The notes beneath the pieces were generated by a model, which did no database searches, was not told where the DNA came from, and saw only the letters and a program-made list of their open reading frames with translations. Positions 44,701 through 53,356 of a stretch of 64,000 nucleotides of DNA are shown piece after piece. The stretch is from Mucilaginibacter xinganensis. GTDB taxonomy: Bacteria > Bacteroidota > Bacteroidia > Sphingobacteriales > Sphingobacteriaceae. Position numbers and translations under genes: made by a program. How positions within the stretch are numbered: position 1 is the stretch's first letter; each line of letters opens with the position of its first letter. The stretch lies in the NCBI GenBank assembly GCA_026225055.1, contig JAMFSA010000204.1, positions 1-64,000 on the forward strand, written 5' to 3'.

Positions 44701-44895
44701 GTTTATCACAATTTTCACTCCCTTTAAAGCGCGATTATCTTCATCAACTACTTTGCCTGTAATTAATCCCGGCGGATTAGTTGCCTTTTTAGCCGTTGTA
44801 TCCTTTTGTATGGCGGCATAACTGCTTTTTGCCAGTATAAGCATCAGTATAATGATGATTCCGGTAAAGCATTTTTTTGAGTAGCAATTAAGCAT
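41746..44895 (-). CDS. SusC-family transporter with divergent plug (copy 1 of the glycan locus)
   Basis: 1049 residues with signal (ending SSYAA, about 28), a CarboxypepD_reg-like domain (LITGKVVDEDNRALKGVKIVINGRG), plug and barrel ending INAGLTVKL. The plug departs from the family pattern: the usual LKDASATAIYGSRGANGVVLITTK is replaced by SISILKDALSTILLGINSSKPVLLITTKKPDLG, and the preceding DG-x-PV-x-D loop by IIDGIQQNI. The barrel looks complete, so it is probably a functional but specialised subgroup. It pairs with the SusD encoded 1 bp downstream. Confidence 0.9.
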   Translation of the reverse strand: MLNCYSKKCFTGIIIILMLILAKSSYAAIQKDTTAKKATNPPGLITGKVVDEDNRALKGVKIVINGRGDSSKTDLAGHFSVSAKTGDKLEFRYPGHYVNNLIINNAADTLSVRLLDHYLKAPETIDVLYGTINKTNELGSISTIYNNQITTTPGPTYIYALPGQLAGLYTQQTSGFTSAQNVAILQHFLTNTAVNYAPAHNVIPSDNTEFTLTSRGQNVTTIIDGIQQNITAIDPSSIESISILKDALSTILLGINSSKPVLLITTKKPDLGDPRITFTTEAGVQQSLGLPNDPLPAYQWAYLYNEALQNDNKPTFYTNADIEAYRNHTDPYGHPDVNWSKLLLKSYSPLMTDKLNVSGGTETARYYVSLGYLDQGGIFNEAPGLDYSTNNNISRYTLNSNISVDVNKNLNVDLQMYGRVQQMFEPGSGYASILTNIFTTPSNAYPVYNPDGSFGGSSTISNFTNNLLSQAQYSGYTQTNIKDVLVNLDLNYKLNSITQGLTFKAKGNLAIESQVYITRNQQNNAYSYAIVDSAVKLSPVGKTVPLTNVFATELSARYSFAQANLGYDRQFGKSRFGGQLLYDTKSSVVSYDLASVTTDKALKVNYGYDDKYLFEGAINNSSYNRYTPGHQSGWFYAAGLGWQMGKEDFMKSIKWIDSWKWRLTYGKTGDNSNAGYYTYKQTFTSGGGYPQGLNYGTGGGYQEVTPIADPNLSWANADKLDFGTDISLLHNHLQIEADYYHEKYYNLVTTRGATIELLGTAYPQENIGINLYKGGEITLTYKNNIDNFNYFITGNGSLVSSKVLYFDEEPPKYPWNAHTGLPVTAIYGYKNVGFYTTEDVAKHAATIAGYSAQPGDLKYADLNGDGVIDQYDQTAIGGLKALVFYGGTIGFNYKGLSFSMILQGVFNRQVSVDNSYDAPFQGLGSLGTGSSGQAYANAVGRWTPETASTATLPRLSIVQDEANGNNVQMSSFYVKSGDYFRVKNAELGYELPLRWAKSLRLSGIRVFVNGENLFTVAGYRGYPGYDPEVNTVGAYPIQRVINAGLTVKL

Positions 44896-45004
44896 AGAAT
44901 CAGATTTTAATTATTATTAATAAAAAATAAGTCTCCCATCCGTAAGTGATATGATCATGAAGAACATCACCAAACCATATGGCTTTAAATTTTGGTTTTA
45001 TATA

Positions 45005-46024
45005 TTATTTACAGGTAAACCCATATATAATAGGTTCGGATGTTGCGTTGGCGCCAACAACCGTGTTACCTGTTACATCAGTAATCACGTATTTCATGAT
45101 GCTAAGTGTATGTGCTTTAGGCACGTTGAAATAAGATCGCGGCCAAATGGTTACCTGGTATTTATTTGAGCTAACCTGCGTCATCAGTGATTTTGCCGGT
45201 GTTACCGGGCCATTATAAGTATTACCCGCTTCATCCTGGGCGGTAGCTTTCAGGTACACATTGGCTGCACCTAACAGATTATTCTTTAATATGGTAGCAT
45301 CAAAATTAACGGTCACAAAGTCATCAGTCAGCGCTTTAAATGGATCAACCGTGGTAAGCGGTGCATCGCAAAAATCTTCGATACTTCCTGAGGATGAACC
45401 TGATACGTCAAGACAAGGAGTTGAGTATAATTCATAGAACTCATAAGTATCAGGAGGGCTTGTCTCTATATTGCCGTCATTGGCCTTTAAGCCGTCATTG
45501 GTTTCGGCTACAACATAAGCCAGGGCCACATTGGCGTTACCACCGTCGGCACCAACTGTAAGTTTCATGTTAACGGTTACTGTTGTAGTAGGATTGGTGT
45601 AGGCTTTATCTGATATAAAAACAACCCATTCCATATCCTTTATGTAATTATTTACAATGCCAAACTTGTTCATTAACGCGGTTGGCCAGTTGTATAAACC
45701 ACCGCTCGCTGGCTCGGTAGTGGTACTTGGCATTACACTAAATGTGCCGTTACCAATAGGGCTGCTGTAGGTCATGGTGAGGTTTTTGGCGCCATTCCAC
45801 CCTACGGGCAATAATACAGCTACCACCATGTTGGCAGTTACGTTGGTATTAGTATATAATACCTTCATGGTGATGGGGATAGTTTGCCCAACGGTTGCGG
45901 TAGATGGTTGGTCGACGCTCAAAATATCTGTAGAACAGCAAGTTAATACAACAACCAGCACAATAACTGCACAGATTTTCCAGAGAAAACTACCCTTTAT
46001 TTTTATATGTAAGTTTGATTTCAT
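45005..46024 (-). CDS. DUF4961 domain lipoprotein
   Basis: 339 residues. Lipobox VVLTCC (Cys about 29-30). The body is beta-rich, with the segment ILSVDQPSTATVGQTIPITMKVL and MVVAVLLPVGWNGAKNLTMTYSS typical of DUF4961 proteins, which occur in SusCD-type operons and are thought to be surface glycan-binding proteins. C-terminal part contains a possible Ig-like domain (VYLKATAQDEAGNTYNGP). It follows the DUF5004 gene by 17 bp. Confidence 0.8.
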   Translation of the reverse strand: MKSNLHIKIKGSFLWKICAVIVLVVVLTCCSTDILSVDQPSTATVGQTIPITMKVLYTNTNVTANMVVAVLLPVGWNGAKNLTMTYSSPIGNGTFSVMPSTTTEPASGGLYNWPTALMNKFGIVNNYIKDMEWVVFISDKAYTNPTTTVTVNMKLTVGADGGNANVALAYVVAETNDGLKANDGNIETSPPDTYEFYELYSTPCLDVSGSSSGSIEDFCDAPLTTVDPFKALTDDFVTVNFDATILKNNLLGAANVYLKATAQDEAGNTYNGPVTPAKSLMTQVSSNKYQVTIWPRSYFNVPKAHTLSIMKYVITDVTGNTVVGANATSEPIIYGFTCK

Positions 46025-46041
46025 ATATCAGCTCCTTAGTA

Positions 46042-46494
46042 TTAATTAACTTTTTGTAACGTGTAAATGTATATGTTGGAGTTACAGCCCGGATTTGCAG
46101 AAAATGTGAGGTCGATGTTTCTCACACCCGTAACGATAGGGTAAACAAAGTCTGTTTTAATTACCGGCTCACCTGTGGGGGTAAACGTGATCTGCATGGG
46201 GTACTGCGGATCATTTAACGTATAGGTGCCGCTGGTATCGGCAAGAAACGGCAACCGGTTATTAAGCGTATATGTTCCGGATTTGAAAACAATGTTGAAC
46301 TGGGAAAAATCAACACCGTTGTATGCGGTTATATCTGTACCGTTCCTGGTAGCTTTAACCACCTTCCAGGTACCTGAAATATCCTTTACCGATTCATTAA
46401 CAGGGCTCACCCTTTCAACCTTACAGGATGCCCATACCATTACTATTAATAGTATACAGGGAATAAAAAATTTAGTGAATTTCATATTGTGCAA
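46042..46494 (-). CDS. DUF5004 domain lipoprotein
   Basis: 150 residues. Signal with lipobox IVMVWASC (Cys near 23). The rest is a lipocalin-like beta-barrel pattern (DISGTWKVVKATRNGTDIT, FNIVFKSGTYTLNN, GTYTLNDPQYPMQITFTPTG) matching DUF5004. DUF5004 and DUF4961 genes are commonly neighbours downstream of SusD, as here. Probably a surface glycan-binding or structural partner of the SusCD complex. Confidence 0.8.
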   Translation of the reverse strand: MHNMKFTKFFIPCILLIVMVWASCKVERVSPVNESVKDISGTWKVVKATRNGTDITAYNGVDFSQFNIVFKSGTYTLNNRLPFLADTSGTYTLNDPQYPMQITFTPTGEPVIKTDFVYPIVTGVRNIDLTFSANPGCNSNIYIYTLQKVN

Positions 46495-46513
46495 TAGCTT
46501 ATAATAAGTGTGA

Positions 46514-48301
46514 TTAATAACCCGGGTTTTGCGCCAGGTCTTTTGATTTACCTATCTCCTGCTGCGGCAATGGCCACAGGTACATACGTGGTGAAAATGA
46601 GTGCTGGGGCTGAATGGTAAACACATTGTAAGTAACCGCGGAGCCTGAATGGATCACTTTCATACCATGGAATGCCTTATTTTCTTCGGTAGTGGCAATT
46701 TTCCAGCGGCGCACATCCCAGAAACGGAAGCCCTCATAAGCAAGCTCCAAACGGCGCTCCAGTTGTATAGCTGTACGCATTTGTGTTTGGCCCATGCCTA
46801 TTGCCAAACCATACATACCGTCTGATCCGGCTTGAATACCGCCCCTGGCTCTTAGCGCTTTCAACACTACGTAAGCTGAGTCGGTACCTTTTGATTCATT
46901 ATAGGCTTCGGCATAATTTAACAATACTTCGGCATAGCGCATTAGCGGCTGGCAACGCCTTGTACGTTGTGTCGCATCTGTTGCACAGGCATTGGTATCA
47001 AGCATCTTGTTAACGTAATAGCCGGTAGTAGTTCCGGCTGTAACTGCATCCGGACCAACGGGGGAAATAGATCCGTCAGACCCTTTGACGAGATAAATAT
47101 CAACCGGAGTCCTGGTAGGTGATTTAAGCCTCACCGGCAACACAGTTTGATCATGTATAATGGTATACCCCAGGCGCGGATCTCGGTTTGCATACGGGTT
47201 TTGGCTGTTATATTTATAGGCCGAGGTAAGGGTGTCCTTACCATCCAGCATTGGGAAGGCATCAACCATTTCCTGGTAAGGCTGCGCGCCATTTTGGCCA
47301 CCACGTGTCGGTGGATCCCAGAATCCTTCCAGTTGATGGCTGTAATCAATATCACTTAACATTAACTGAAAAATATATTCGGGGTTAGAGCGTTCGCAAA
47401 ACAGGCCAACAAAGCCCAGGCCAGGCCTGCTCTTATTTGAACTATCAACATTTAATGCATAAGCTCCGGATCTTAACACAGCGTAAGCAGCATTTTTAGC
47501 CAGCACCCATCTTTGCGGATCGGCAACAGGATAGCCAACTATTGAAGCATCAATAGAACCGCCCGCCTCGCCAACCAGCGTAGTGCCATTAAACAGCGGG
47601 CTAGCCGCATACAACAACACACGAGCTTTTAAGGCCTGGCATGCCCCACCCGAGGCCCTGCCATAATTTGGCCCGGCCTGTGTATAAGGCAGCACCATTG
47701 CGGCCGAATCACATTCGGTGGTTATATAACTAACGCAGGCCGCATAAGTAGCACGTTTTACAGGTATAGGATCGGTATAATTATAGATATTATTACCCAC
47801 CAGCGGCACACCGCCATAGTGTTTTATCAGCAAAGCATAATACCAGGCTCGCAAAAACCGCGCTTCGGCTTTCATTTGCGCCCTGCTGCCCGGCTGATTA
47901 TCAGGCAGGGTCAGCTTGGTTTTACTGATATTGGCCAGCAACTGGTTCACCGCCCGGATCTGTATATAACAGATCTTATACACACTATCGGCAACATTGG
48001 CGGCATTTATAATACCCGAGGCCCAATAAGTAGCCTGCGATGGCAATAATGTTCCCGGCGCACCTTCATCGCCAGCGGCATCCAAACCACCATTTACCAT
48101 ACTGTTAGCGGCTTCACTTACAGCTATATTGCTGTAAATATTTGCCAGGAAAGCAGTAGTATTGGTACTATCAGCAAAAACAGAGGATTGGTTAAGATTG
48201 GTGATAGTGGTTGGCCCGAGAAAGTTTTTCTTACATGATAGTAAGCCCGAAGCAAAAACAAAAAGGGCAAATACAACAACACGAATGTAAATTTTCTTCA
48301 T
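46514..48301 (-). CDS. SusD/RagB-family lipoprotein (copy 1), first gene of operon
   Basis: 595 residues. Lipobox ASGLLSC with Cys near residue 23. SusD features: KAEARFLRAWYYALLIKHYGGVPLVG, ALKARVLLYAASPLFNG, RYAEVLLNYAEAYNES, ERRLELAYEGFRFWDVRRWK, LWPLPQQEIGKSKDLAQNPGY. Related to the other SusD in the same operon. No SusC gene precedes it; the order SusD-DUF5004-DUF4961-SusC-SusD-SusC is shifted from the usual SusC-SusD-DUF5004-DUF4961. Confidence 0.92.
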   Translation of the reverse strand: MKKIYIRVVVFALFVFASGLLSCKKNFLGPTTITNLNQSSVFADSTNTTAFLANIYSNIAVSEAANSMVNGGLDAAGDEGAPGTLLPSQATYWASGIINAANVADSVYKICYIQIRAVNQLLANISKTKLTLPDNQPGSRAQMKAEARFLRAWYYALLIKHYGGVPLVGNNIYNYTDPIPVKRATYAACVSYITTECDSAAMVLPYTQAGPNYGRASGGACQALKARVLLYAASPLFNGTTLVGEAGGSIDASIVGYPVADPQRWVLAKNAAYAVLRSGAYALNVDSSNKSRPGLGFVGLFCERSNPEYIFQLMLSDIDYSHQLEGFWDPPTRGGQNGAQPYQEMVDAFPMLDGKDTLTSAYKYNSQNPYANRDPRLGYTIIHDQTVLPVRLKSPTRTPVDIYLVKGSDGSISPVGPDAVTAGTTTGYYVNKMLDTNACATDATQRTRRCQPLMRYAEVLLNYAEAYNESKGTDSAYVVLKALRARGGIQAGSDGMYGLAIGMGQTQMRTAIQLERRLELAYEGFRFWDVRRWKIATTEENKAFHGMKVIHSGSAVTYNVFTIQPQHSFSPRMYLWPLPQQEIGKSKDLAQNPGY

Positions 48302-48658
48302 ATTAAATTGGTTATAGAATACGACAAAGCACTTTTTTATTTCTTGTAAATAAGTAGTACATCAAAACCACATCTTAAATAATTGGCGATAAATAATAAG
48401 CACTGTATAAGTGGCTTATTATTGCGCTTTACTTATTTTTTGAGGTGTAGCCGGTTATAATATTTATTAATTGGTTTATAATAGATTTTTCAGAATCTAC
48501 TACTAATGTAGTATTAAAAAACGGTTTAGCAAATTTTATTTGAAAAAATATCAAATAATTTTCAGCGGCATATTTTATACTAAATGGTTAATTCACTTTA
48601 TAATAATATACGCCACTTAACTTTTATAAATACCTTATTAAAAAAATGGATTTGTTAC
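48302..48658. promoter_or_regulatory. Promoter region of the SusD-first operon
   Basis: 357 bases without a gene. A stem-loop at 48395-48420 (10 bp with one bulge) lies about 95 bases before the SusD start on the minus strand, probably in its 5' leader. The LacI-type motif is at 48520-48533. Very AT-rich sequence around 48540-48640. No confident -7 box was placed. Confidence 0.45.
48520..48533 (+). promoter_or_regulatory. Candidate LacI-family operator site 1
   Basis: AACGGTTTAGCAAA, identical in core to the copies at 53333 and near-identical to 56020 and 57823. It lies about 220 bases upstream of the SusD-first operon. Confidence 0.5.
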
Positions 48659-49492
48659 TTATTTCTTAAAAAAACGACTAAAAAAGAGCATTTGATAGTT
48701 TATTGAGTTTCCCCAGTAATCCCAGGTATGCGCACCTGGGCGTACGGTAAAATCATGCGGGATATTGTGTTCAAGCAAGGCCTCATGCAAATTTTTATTC
48801 ACCTGGTAGAAAAAATCGCTGCTTCCGCAGTCGAACGTTATAGCCAGCTTATCAGGAGTTAACAAATAGATCATATTTATTACGCTGTTTTCTTCCCACC
48901 TTTTTGGGTTTTCACTGTACTTTCCAAGGCGTTTTGCCAGATCCCAGTTATCAGGGAAAGGAGTCAGATCAACGCCACCGCTCATGCTGCCGCACGCACC
49001 AAATATATCCTGATGGCGAAATGCAAGAAACAAAGCACCGTGCCCACCCATGCTTAAACCTGTGATAGCTCGTTTTGAACGATCCTTTATAGTAGCGTAG
49101 TGGCTATCGATATAATTCACCAACTCCGACGAGATATAGGTTTCATATTTATAAGTTGGGTCAACTGGGCTATCGAAATACCAGCTGGTTGTGTTACCAT
49201 CGGGGCAAACCACTATAACATCGTATAAGTCGGCAAGCTTTTGAACGGTTTGTTTATCAGGCACATTGGTAACCCAATCTGAATATTTACCACCCGCGCC
49301 ATGCAGCAAATAAACTGTAGGAAACTTTTTACTGGTTGAATAATCATCGGGCTTAACAACAACTGCCTTTATGTTTTTGTGCATAGCAGCACTGTAGGTT
49401 AGCGCCGTATCAACCGTAGCGGCATTTGATCGCAGCGCGAAAAACAGCAGCGCTACCATCAAAGCTTTAACAGGTAAGTATTTTATACTCAT
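48659..49492 (-). CDS. Putative esterase (CE1-like alpha/beta hydrolase)
   Basis: 277 residues with a signal peptide (ending RSNAA, about 25). Alpha/beta hydrolase of the esterase D/CE1 type: YLLHGAGGKYSDW oxyanion loop, nucleophile Ser147 in GLSMGGHGA, the acid Asp in the strand after ITFDCG, and His in PGAHTWDYW. CE1 members remove acetyl or feruloyl groups from glycans. It is 10 bp after an SGNH hydrolase gene and 3' in a GH92-SGNH-esterase operon, so it probably deacylates the glycan before mannosidase action. Confidence 0.85.
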   Translation of the reverse strand: MSIKYLPVKALMVALLFFALRSNAATVDTALTYSAAMHKNIKAVVVKPDDYSTSKKFPTVYLLHGAGGKYSDWVTNVPDKQTVQKLADLYDVIVVCPDGNTTSWYFDSPVDPTYKYETYISSELVNYIDSHYATIKDRSKRAITGLSMGGHGALFLAFRHQDIFGACGSMSGGVDLTPFPDNWDLAKRLGKYSENPKRWEENSVINMIYLLTPDKLAITFDCGSSDFFYQVNKNLHEALLEHNIPHDFTVRPGAHTWDYWGNSINYQMLFFSRFFKK

Positions 49493-49502
49493 TGTGTAAG
49501 GT

Positions 49503-50912
49503 TTATTGTTTTACTAATTGTAAGGTTACTTTATGTGTTTTAGGTTTGTTGGTGGCGTATATTTCATCAACCAATGCGTCCTGTTCTTTTTGCCATCCAT
49601 CGCGTACAGCTTTATATTGCGCTTTGATGTAGTTATCCCTGTTGCCGTTTATGAAAGGATTCTTTCTCGCTTCATGGGTAACTGTATCCATAGCCGCCTT
49701 ATTATCAGCATATAACAACCCTTTTTGCTTCAACAGATCGAACTCTACATAAGCATAGTTACGTGACCTGCGTTCAATATCCCAGCGTTCCTCATTCATG
49801 TGCATGATTGCTAAAGCTTGTTGATATTCAGGCGTATAGGTTTGCTCGGCAAGATTTATACCCTCGCTTATATCCTTTGCACTCCATTGGCCTATCTCCT
49901 GGCCATCCATTATCAGCTTATAGTTGCCGTCCTTCAATCCTTTAACGGTAAGGATCTCCTGATTAAACTCCTGTGTAAAAGGCACATACTTTGTACCACC
50001 TATTTGTTTGTTATGCGCACCCCAGTCACCGCCTACCGCAACGGTATCCATTGGGTATGGCAGTGAGTTGGCTAAATAATTGAAAGAAATACGATCATCG
50101 GTACCGGTAACATTGGTGATGCTGCAATTAACAGCTTTGCTAACGGCTTTACTTTTCGCGTTTATGCTGAAATCAGCAACGGGTTTGTTGGCCAGTCCCT
50201 GGGTTTTCAGGAACAGGTATGCCATAACCATGTGACCTTCATAATCAGGGTGAATACGATCATGAGGGGTTAAACTGAACAGGGAATCCTTTTGTTGCCA
50301 TTTTGTGTTTATCTCCGTCATCGGGTGATTGAAATCGACATAAGGCCAGCCGTTTTTAATAGCTGTTGCCTGCTGAAAATCGATCAGCTTTGCAAAAGCA
50401 GCCCTTTTGCCGGGGTAATAGTTCTTTTTATTGCTTTTGGTGCTTTCATCGTATGGCGAACCCAGTATAAATACTTTCTTAAATTCAGGGTGTTTTTTCA
50501 ATTTTGCGTCAAGCACTGCATACCTGGCTTCGGCTGTATCTACCGATGCTATAGCCCAATTGGTAGCTGCATCCGGTCTGAACCATTCGAAATAACCGCT
50601 ATCATTCATGCCCCAGGTAAGGGTCATCACGGTTGGTTTTTTGGTGAGAATCTCGTACTCAAACCTATCACTCATTTGCTTAACGTTGTCGCCGCCAATG
50701 CCTACGTTAAACATGGTTAGGCGCATATTTGGATAATGCGTCATGTAATATAACCAGATATAGGAGTGGTAATGGCCGCCATCGGTAATACTGTTACCCA
50801 TAAATGCCACCCTATCACCAGCCTTAAAAGCTGGTACAGATTGCGCATTTGCTACGGTTAACGACCCCAAAGACAAGGCTAAGCCAAGCAATATTTTTTT
50901 CCCTTTTTTCAT
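49503..50912 (-). CDS. SGNH/GDSL hydrolase family protein (copy 1)
   Basis: 469 residues with signal peptide (ending VANAQ, about 24). SGNH block I is GNSITDGG with Ser41, block II-III GIGGDN and GMNDSGY, and block V DRIHPDYEGHMVMAYLF with the catalytic Asp and His. About 200 further residues at the C-terminus form an extra domain not assigned. Likely a glycan O-acetylesterase. A paralogue with the same layout is at 60729. Gap to the upstream GH92 gene is 9 bp. Confidence 0.87.
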   Translation of the reverse strand: MKKGKKILLGLALSLGSLTVANAQSVPAFKAGDRVAFMGNSITDGGHYHSYIWLYYMTHYPNMRLTMFNVGIGGDNVKQMSDRFEYEILTKKPTVMTLTWGMNDSGYFEWFRPDAATNWAIASVDTAEARYAVLDAKLKKHPEFKKVFILGSPYDESTKSNKKNYYPGKRAAFAKLIDFQQATAIKNGWPYVDFNHPMTEINTKWQQKDSLFSLTPHDRIHPDYEGHMVMAYLFLKTQGLANKPVADFSINAKSKAVSKAVNCSITNVTGTDDRISFNYLANSLPYPMDTVAVGGDWGAHNKQIGGTKYVPFTQEFNQEILTVKGLKDGNYKLIMDGQEIGQWSAKDISEGINLAEQTYTPEYQQALAIMHMNEERWDIERRSRNYAYVEFDLLKQKGLLYADNKAAMDTVTHEARKNPFINGNRDNYIKAQYKAVRDGWQKEQDALVDEIYATNKPKTHKVTLQLVKQ

Positions 50913-50921
50913 TGTGTTGTA

Positions 50922-53246
50922 TTAATTAGTTCCCCAGTTTTTGTTTGGCTGCGGCCCCATGGTTAGTTCAAGTGTACCACCTGCTGTAATATCTTTATAG
51001 TCGATATAGCAGTGCTGGTATGTTTTGCCATTTAGCTTAGCACTTTGTATGTAAATGTTTTTATCAGAATTGTTGTGGGCGATAACCGTAAAGGTTTTGC
51101 CTGCTGCATATTTTGGATCGAGCTTGAAAGTAACCTCGTTAAATACAGGGCTGGTGATCTCCTGCCGGGTATCGCCGGGGCAAACCGGGTGTATACCACT
51201 GGCGGCCAGTACGTACCATGCCGACATCTGACCAACATCCTCGTTTCCGCATAAACCTTCAACACCATTATGATAGGCCCTGCGGCAAACCGCGCGCGAC
51301 CATTTTTGCGTTAACCACGGTGCACCCAGTCTGTTGAAAAGGAACGGTACATGGTGAACCGGCTCGTTGGATTGATTGAAGTAATCGTTCCACATCATGT
51401 TTTCGGGTGTTTTCTCGAACAAATTTTGCAGGTTGGCTATTACTTTTCCCCTGCCGCCCATCAGTTTTACCATACCGGGTACATCCTGTGGTACAAACCA
51501 GCCCTGCTGGTACAGGTTACTTTCAATACAGCCATACCATGATTTGGTCATAGCTGAATCGGCTGGCCATGCCACCCAGTTACCATCCTTATCCTTTGGC
51601 CTGAACCAGCCATGTTCCGGATCAAAGATATTTTTAAAGCTTTCGCCCCTTTCGGCATATTTTGTTTCATCAGCAGTTTTGCCTAATGATTTTGCTAATT
51701 GAGATACACACCATTCGGTATAAGCATACTCTAAAGTATAAGATACGCCCAGCGGATCGGGCGTATAGCCTTTTTCGCCATTGCCAAATTTCTCAACCGA
51801 GTTCACCGATAATTGATAGGCTTTAGGCACATCAAAATTGCGGATGCCCTTTTCATAGGCATCGGTAATAACCGAAACAGCCGGATTGCCGATCATACAG
51901 CCGCTATAGGCATTCATCATTTCCCAGCGTTCCAGGTAATCTTTGTTCTTTTCATCGGCGAGGGTAACTAATGAATTGATCATATCATTAACCAACGATG
52001 GGTTGATAATGGTTTGCAAAGGCATCTGACTGCGGAAAACATCCCAGCCGCTGAAGATGGTGCGTTTGGTAAAGTTTGCAGAACGATGGGCCTTACCGTC
52101 GCCGCCGGGATAGTTGCCATCCACATCTTCAACAATGCGCGGATCTATCATGGTGTGGTACAGCGCGGTATAGAAAACTATTTTCTGCTCGCTTGTGCCG
52201 CCGCTAACTTTTACTTTAGCCAGGGCGTTATTCCAAAGTGCTTTGGTTTTGGTGTGCACTGCATCAAAATCCCAATCCTTAATCTCTGATTGCAAGTTAT
52301 TTTTAGCACCATCCATACTGATGAATGAAATGCCCGCTTTTAGCAACACCTGTTCATTAGGCTTGGTAGCAAACTCGGTATAGAAGCCTAAATGCTTGCC
52401 TTCTTTTTCATTTATTCCCTTTAATATCTTCGCGTTGGCTATGGCATGCTGGTATTTATCGCTCTCTACATCTTCGCGTTTACGACTCCAGCTATCGGGG
52501 ATATCTGCGCTCCAAACGCCATAGTTTTTTAGCGGTTTGCTGAATTCAGCATAAAAATAAACGGTGTAATCGGCATGACCGTCGCCATTGCCCCAACCGC
52601 CGCCATCGGGCGTACATTTCATCCAGCCTTCAATGGTGTGGTCGTTAACCACCTTAACATATTGCGAGGTTGATGTACCACCTACCCTGCGCGCAAGATC
52701 GATCTGGATACGTGAATGTCCGTTTTGCGGGAACGTAAACCTTAATATCCCGCTATGCGGCGCGGCAGTTGCTTCGGCTTTAATGTTATAATCTGTTAGC
52801 AAAGCAGAATAATAGCCTGCTGAAGCTTTTTCGCTTGATTTAAGGTAATGCGAGCGGTAACCGTTCTTTACCTTATCGGTATAACGGCCCGAGTTGGTGT
52901 ACATTTTGCCGGTTGTTGGCATCACCAAAAAATTACCGAGATCGCCATACCATCCTACACCGCTCATTTGGGTGAAGTCGAAACCCTCGATACTGGTAAC
53001 TTCGTAGCTGTAGCCTGAACCATTGTCGCCGCCGGTCATGGTATTGGGGCTTAGCTGCACCATACCGTAAGGCGTAGCCGCGCCCGGGAAGGTTTTACCC
53101 AGGCCATGATAAATACCCGCGTCGGCAGCGCTGGTACTGGCACCAATAAACGGGTTTACATAATCAGCAGGTGTTTTTTGCTGCGCTTTTGCGGTTAGCA
53201 TAAGCGAACAAAGCACCGTAATACAGCATAAGTATCGTTTTATCAT
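50922..53246 (-). CDS. GH92 family alpha-mannosidase (copy 3)
   Basis: 774 residues, signal peptide ending LTAKAQ. GH92 layout: YVNPFIGASTSAADAGIYHGLGKTFPGAATPYGMVQLSPNTMTGGDNGSGY, GWDVFRSQMPL, the acid region SNEPVHHVPFLFNRLGAPW near residue 627 and GNEDVGQMSAWYVLAASGIHPVCPG near 665. The NED in place of NDD is also seen in copy 2. Start of the GH92-SGNH-esterase run, with a LacI-type motif 87 bp upstream. Confidence 0.92.
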   Translation of the reverse strand: MIKRYLCCITVLCSLMLTAKAQQKTPADYVNPFIGASTSAADAGIYHGLGKTFPGAATPYGMVQLSPNTMTGGDNGSGYSYEVTSIEGFDFTQMSGVGWYGDLGNFLVMPTTGKMYTNSGRYTDKVKNGYRSHYLKSSEKASAGYYSALLTDYNIKAEATAAPHSGILRFTFPQNGHSRIQIDLARRVGGTSTSQYVKVVNDHTIEGWMKCTPDGGGWGNGDGHADYTVYFYAEFSKPLKNYGVWSADIPDSWSRKREDVESDKYQHAIANAKILKGINEKEGKHLGFYTEFATKPNEQVLLKAGISFISMDGAKNNLQSEIKDWDFDAVHTKTKALWNNALAKVKVSGGTSEQKIVFYTALYHTMIDPRIVEDVDGNYPGGDGKAHRSANFTKRTIFSGWDVFRSQMPLQTIINPSLVNDMINSLVTLADEKNKDYLERWEMMNAYSGCMIGNPAVSVITDAYEKGIRNFDVPKAYQLSVNSVEKFGNGEKGYTPDPLGVSYTLEYAYTEWCVSQLAKSLGKTADETKYAERGESFKNIFDPEHGWFRPKDKDGNWVAWPADSAMTKSWYGCIESNLYQQGWFVPQDVPGMVKLMGGRGKVIANLQNLFEKTPENMMWNDYFNQSNEPVHHVPFLFNRLGAPWLTQKWSRAVCRRAYHNGVEGLCGNEDVGQMSAWYVLAASGIHPVCPGDTRQEITSPVFNEVTFKLDPKYAAGKTFTVIAHNNSDKNIYIQSAKLNGKTYQHCYIDYKDITAGGTLELTMGPQPNKNWGTN

Positions 53247-53332
53247 ATTTATATTAATGCTCCCGGTAAGCGGAGCGTAAAAATCCTGTTGAGAAACTAT
53301 AATTGGTTATAAACCTCAATAATACAAAAAAT

Positions 53333-53346
53333 AACGGTTTAGCAAC
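53333..53346 (+). promoter_or_regulatory. Candidate LacI-family operator site 2
   Basis: AACGGTTTAGCAAC, 87 bases upstream of the GH92 copy 3 start. Same core as site 1. Confidence 0.5.
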
Positions 53347-53356
53347 TATAATTTAA

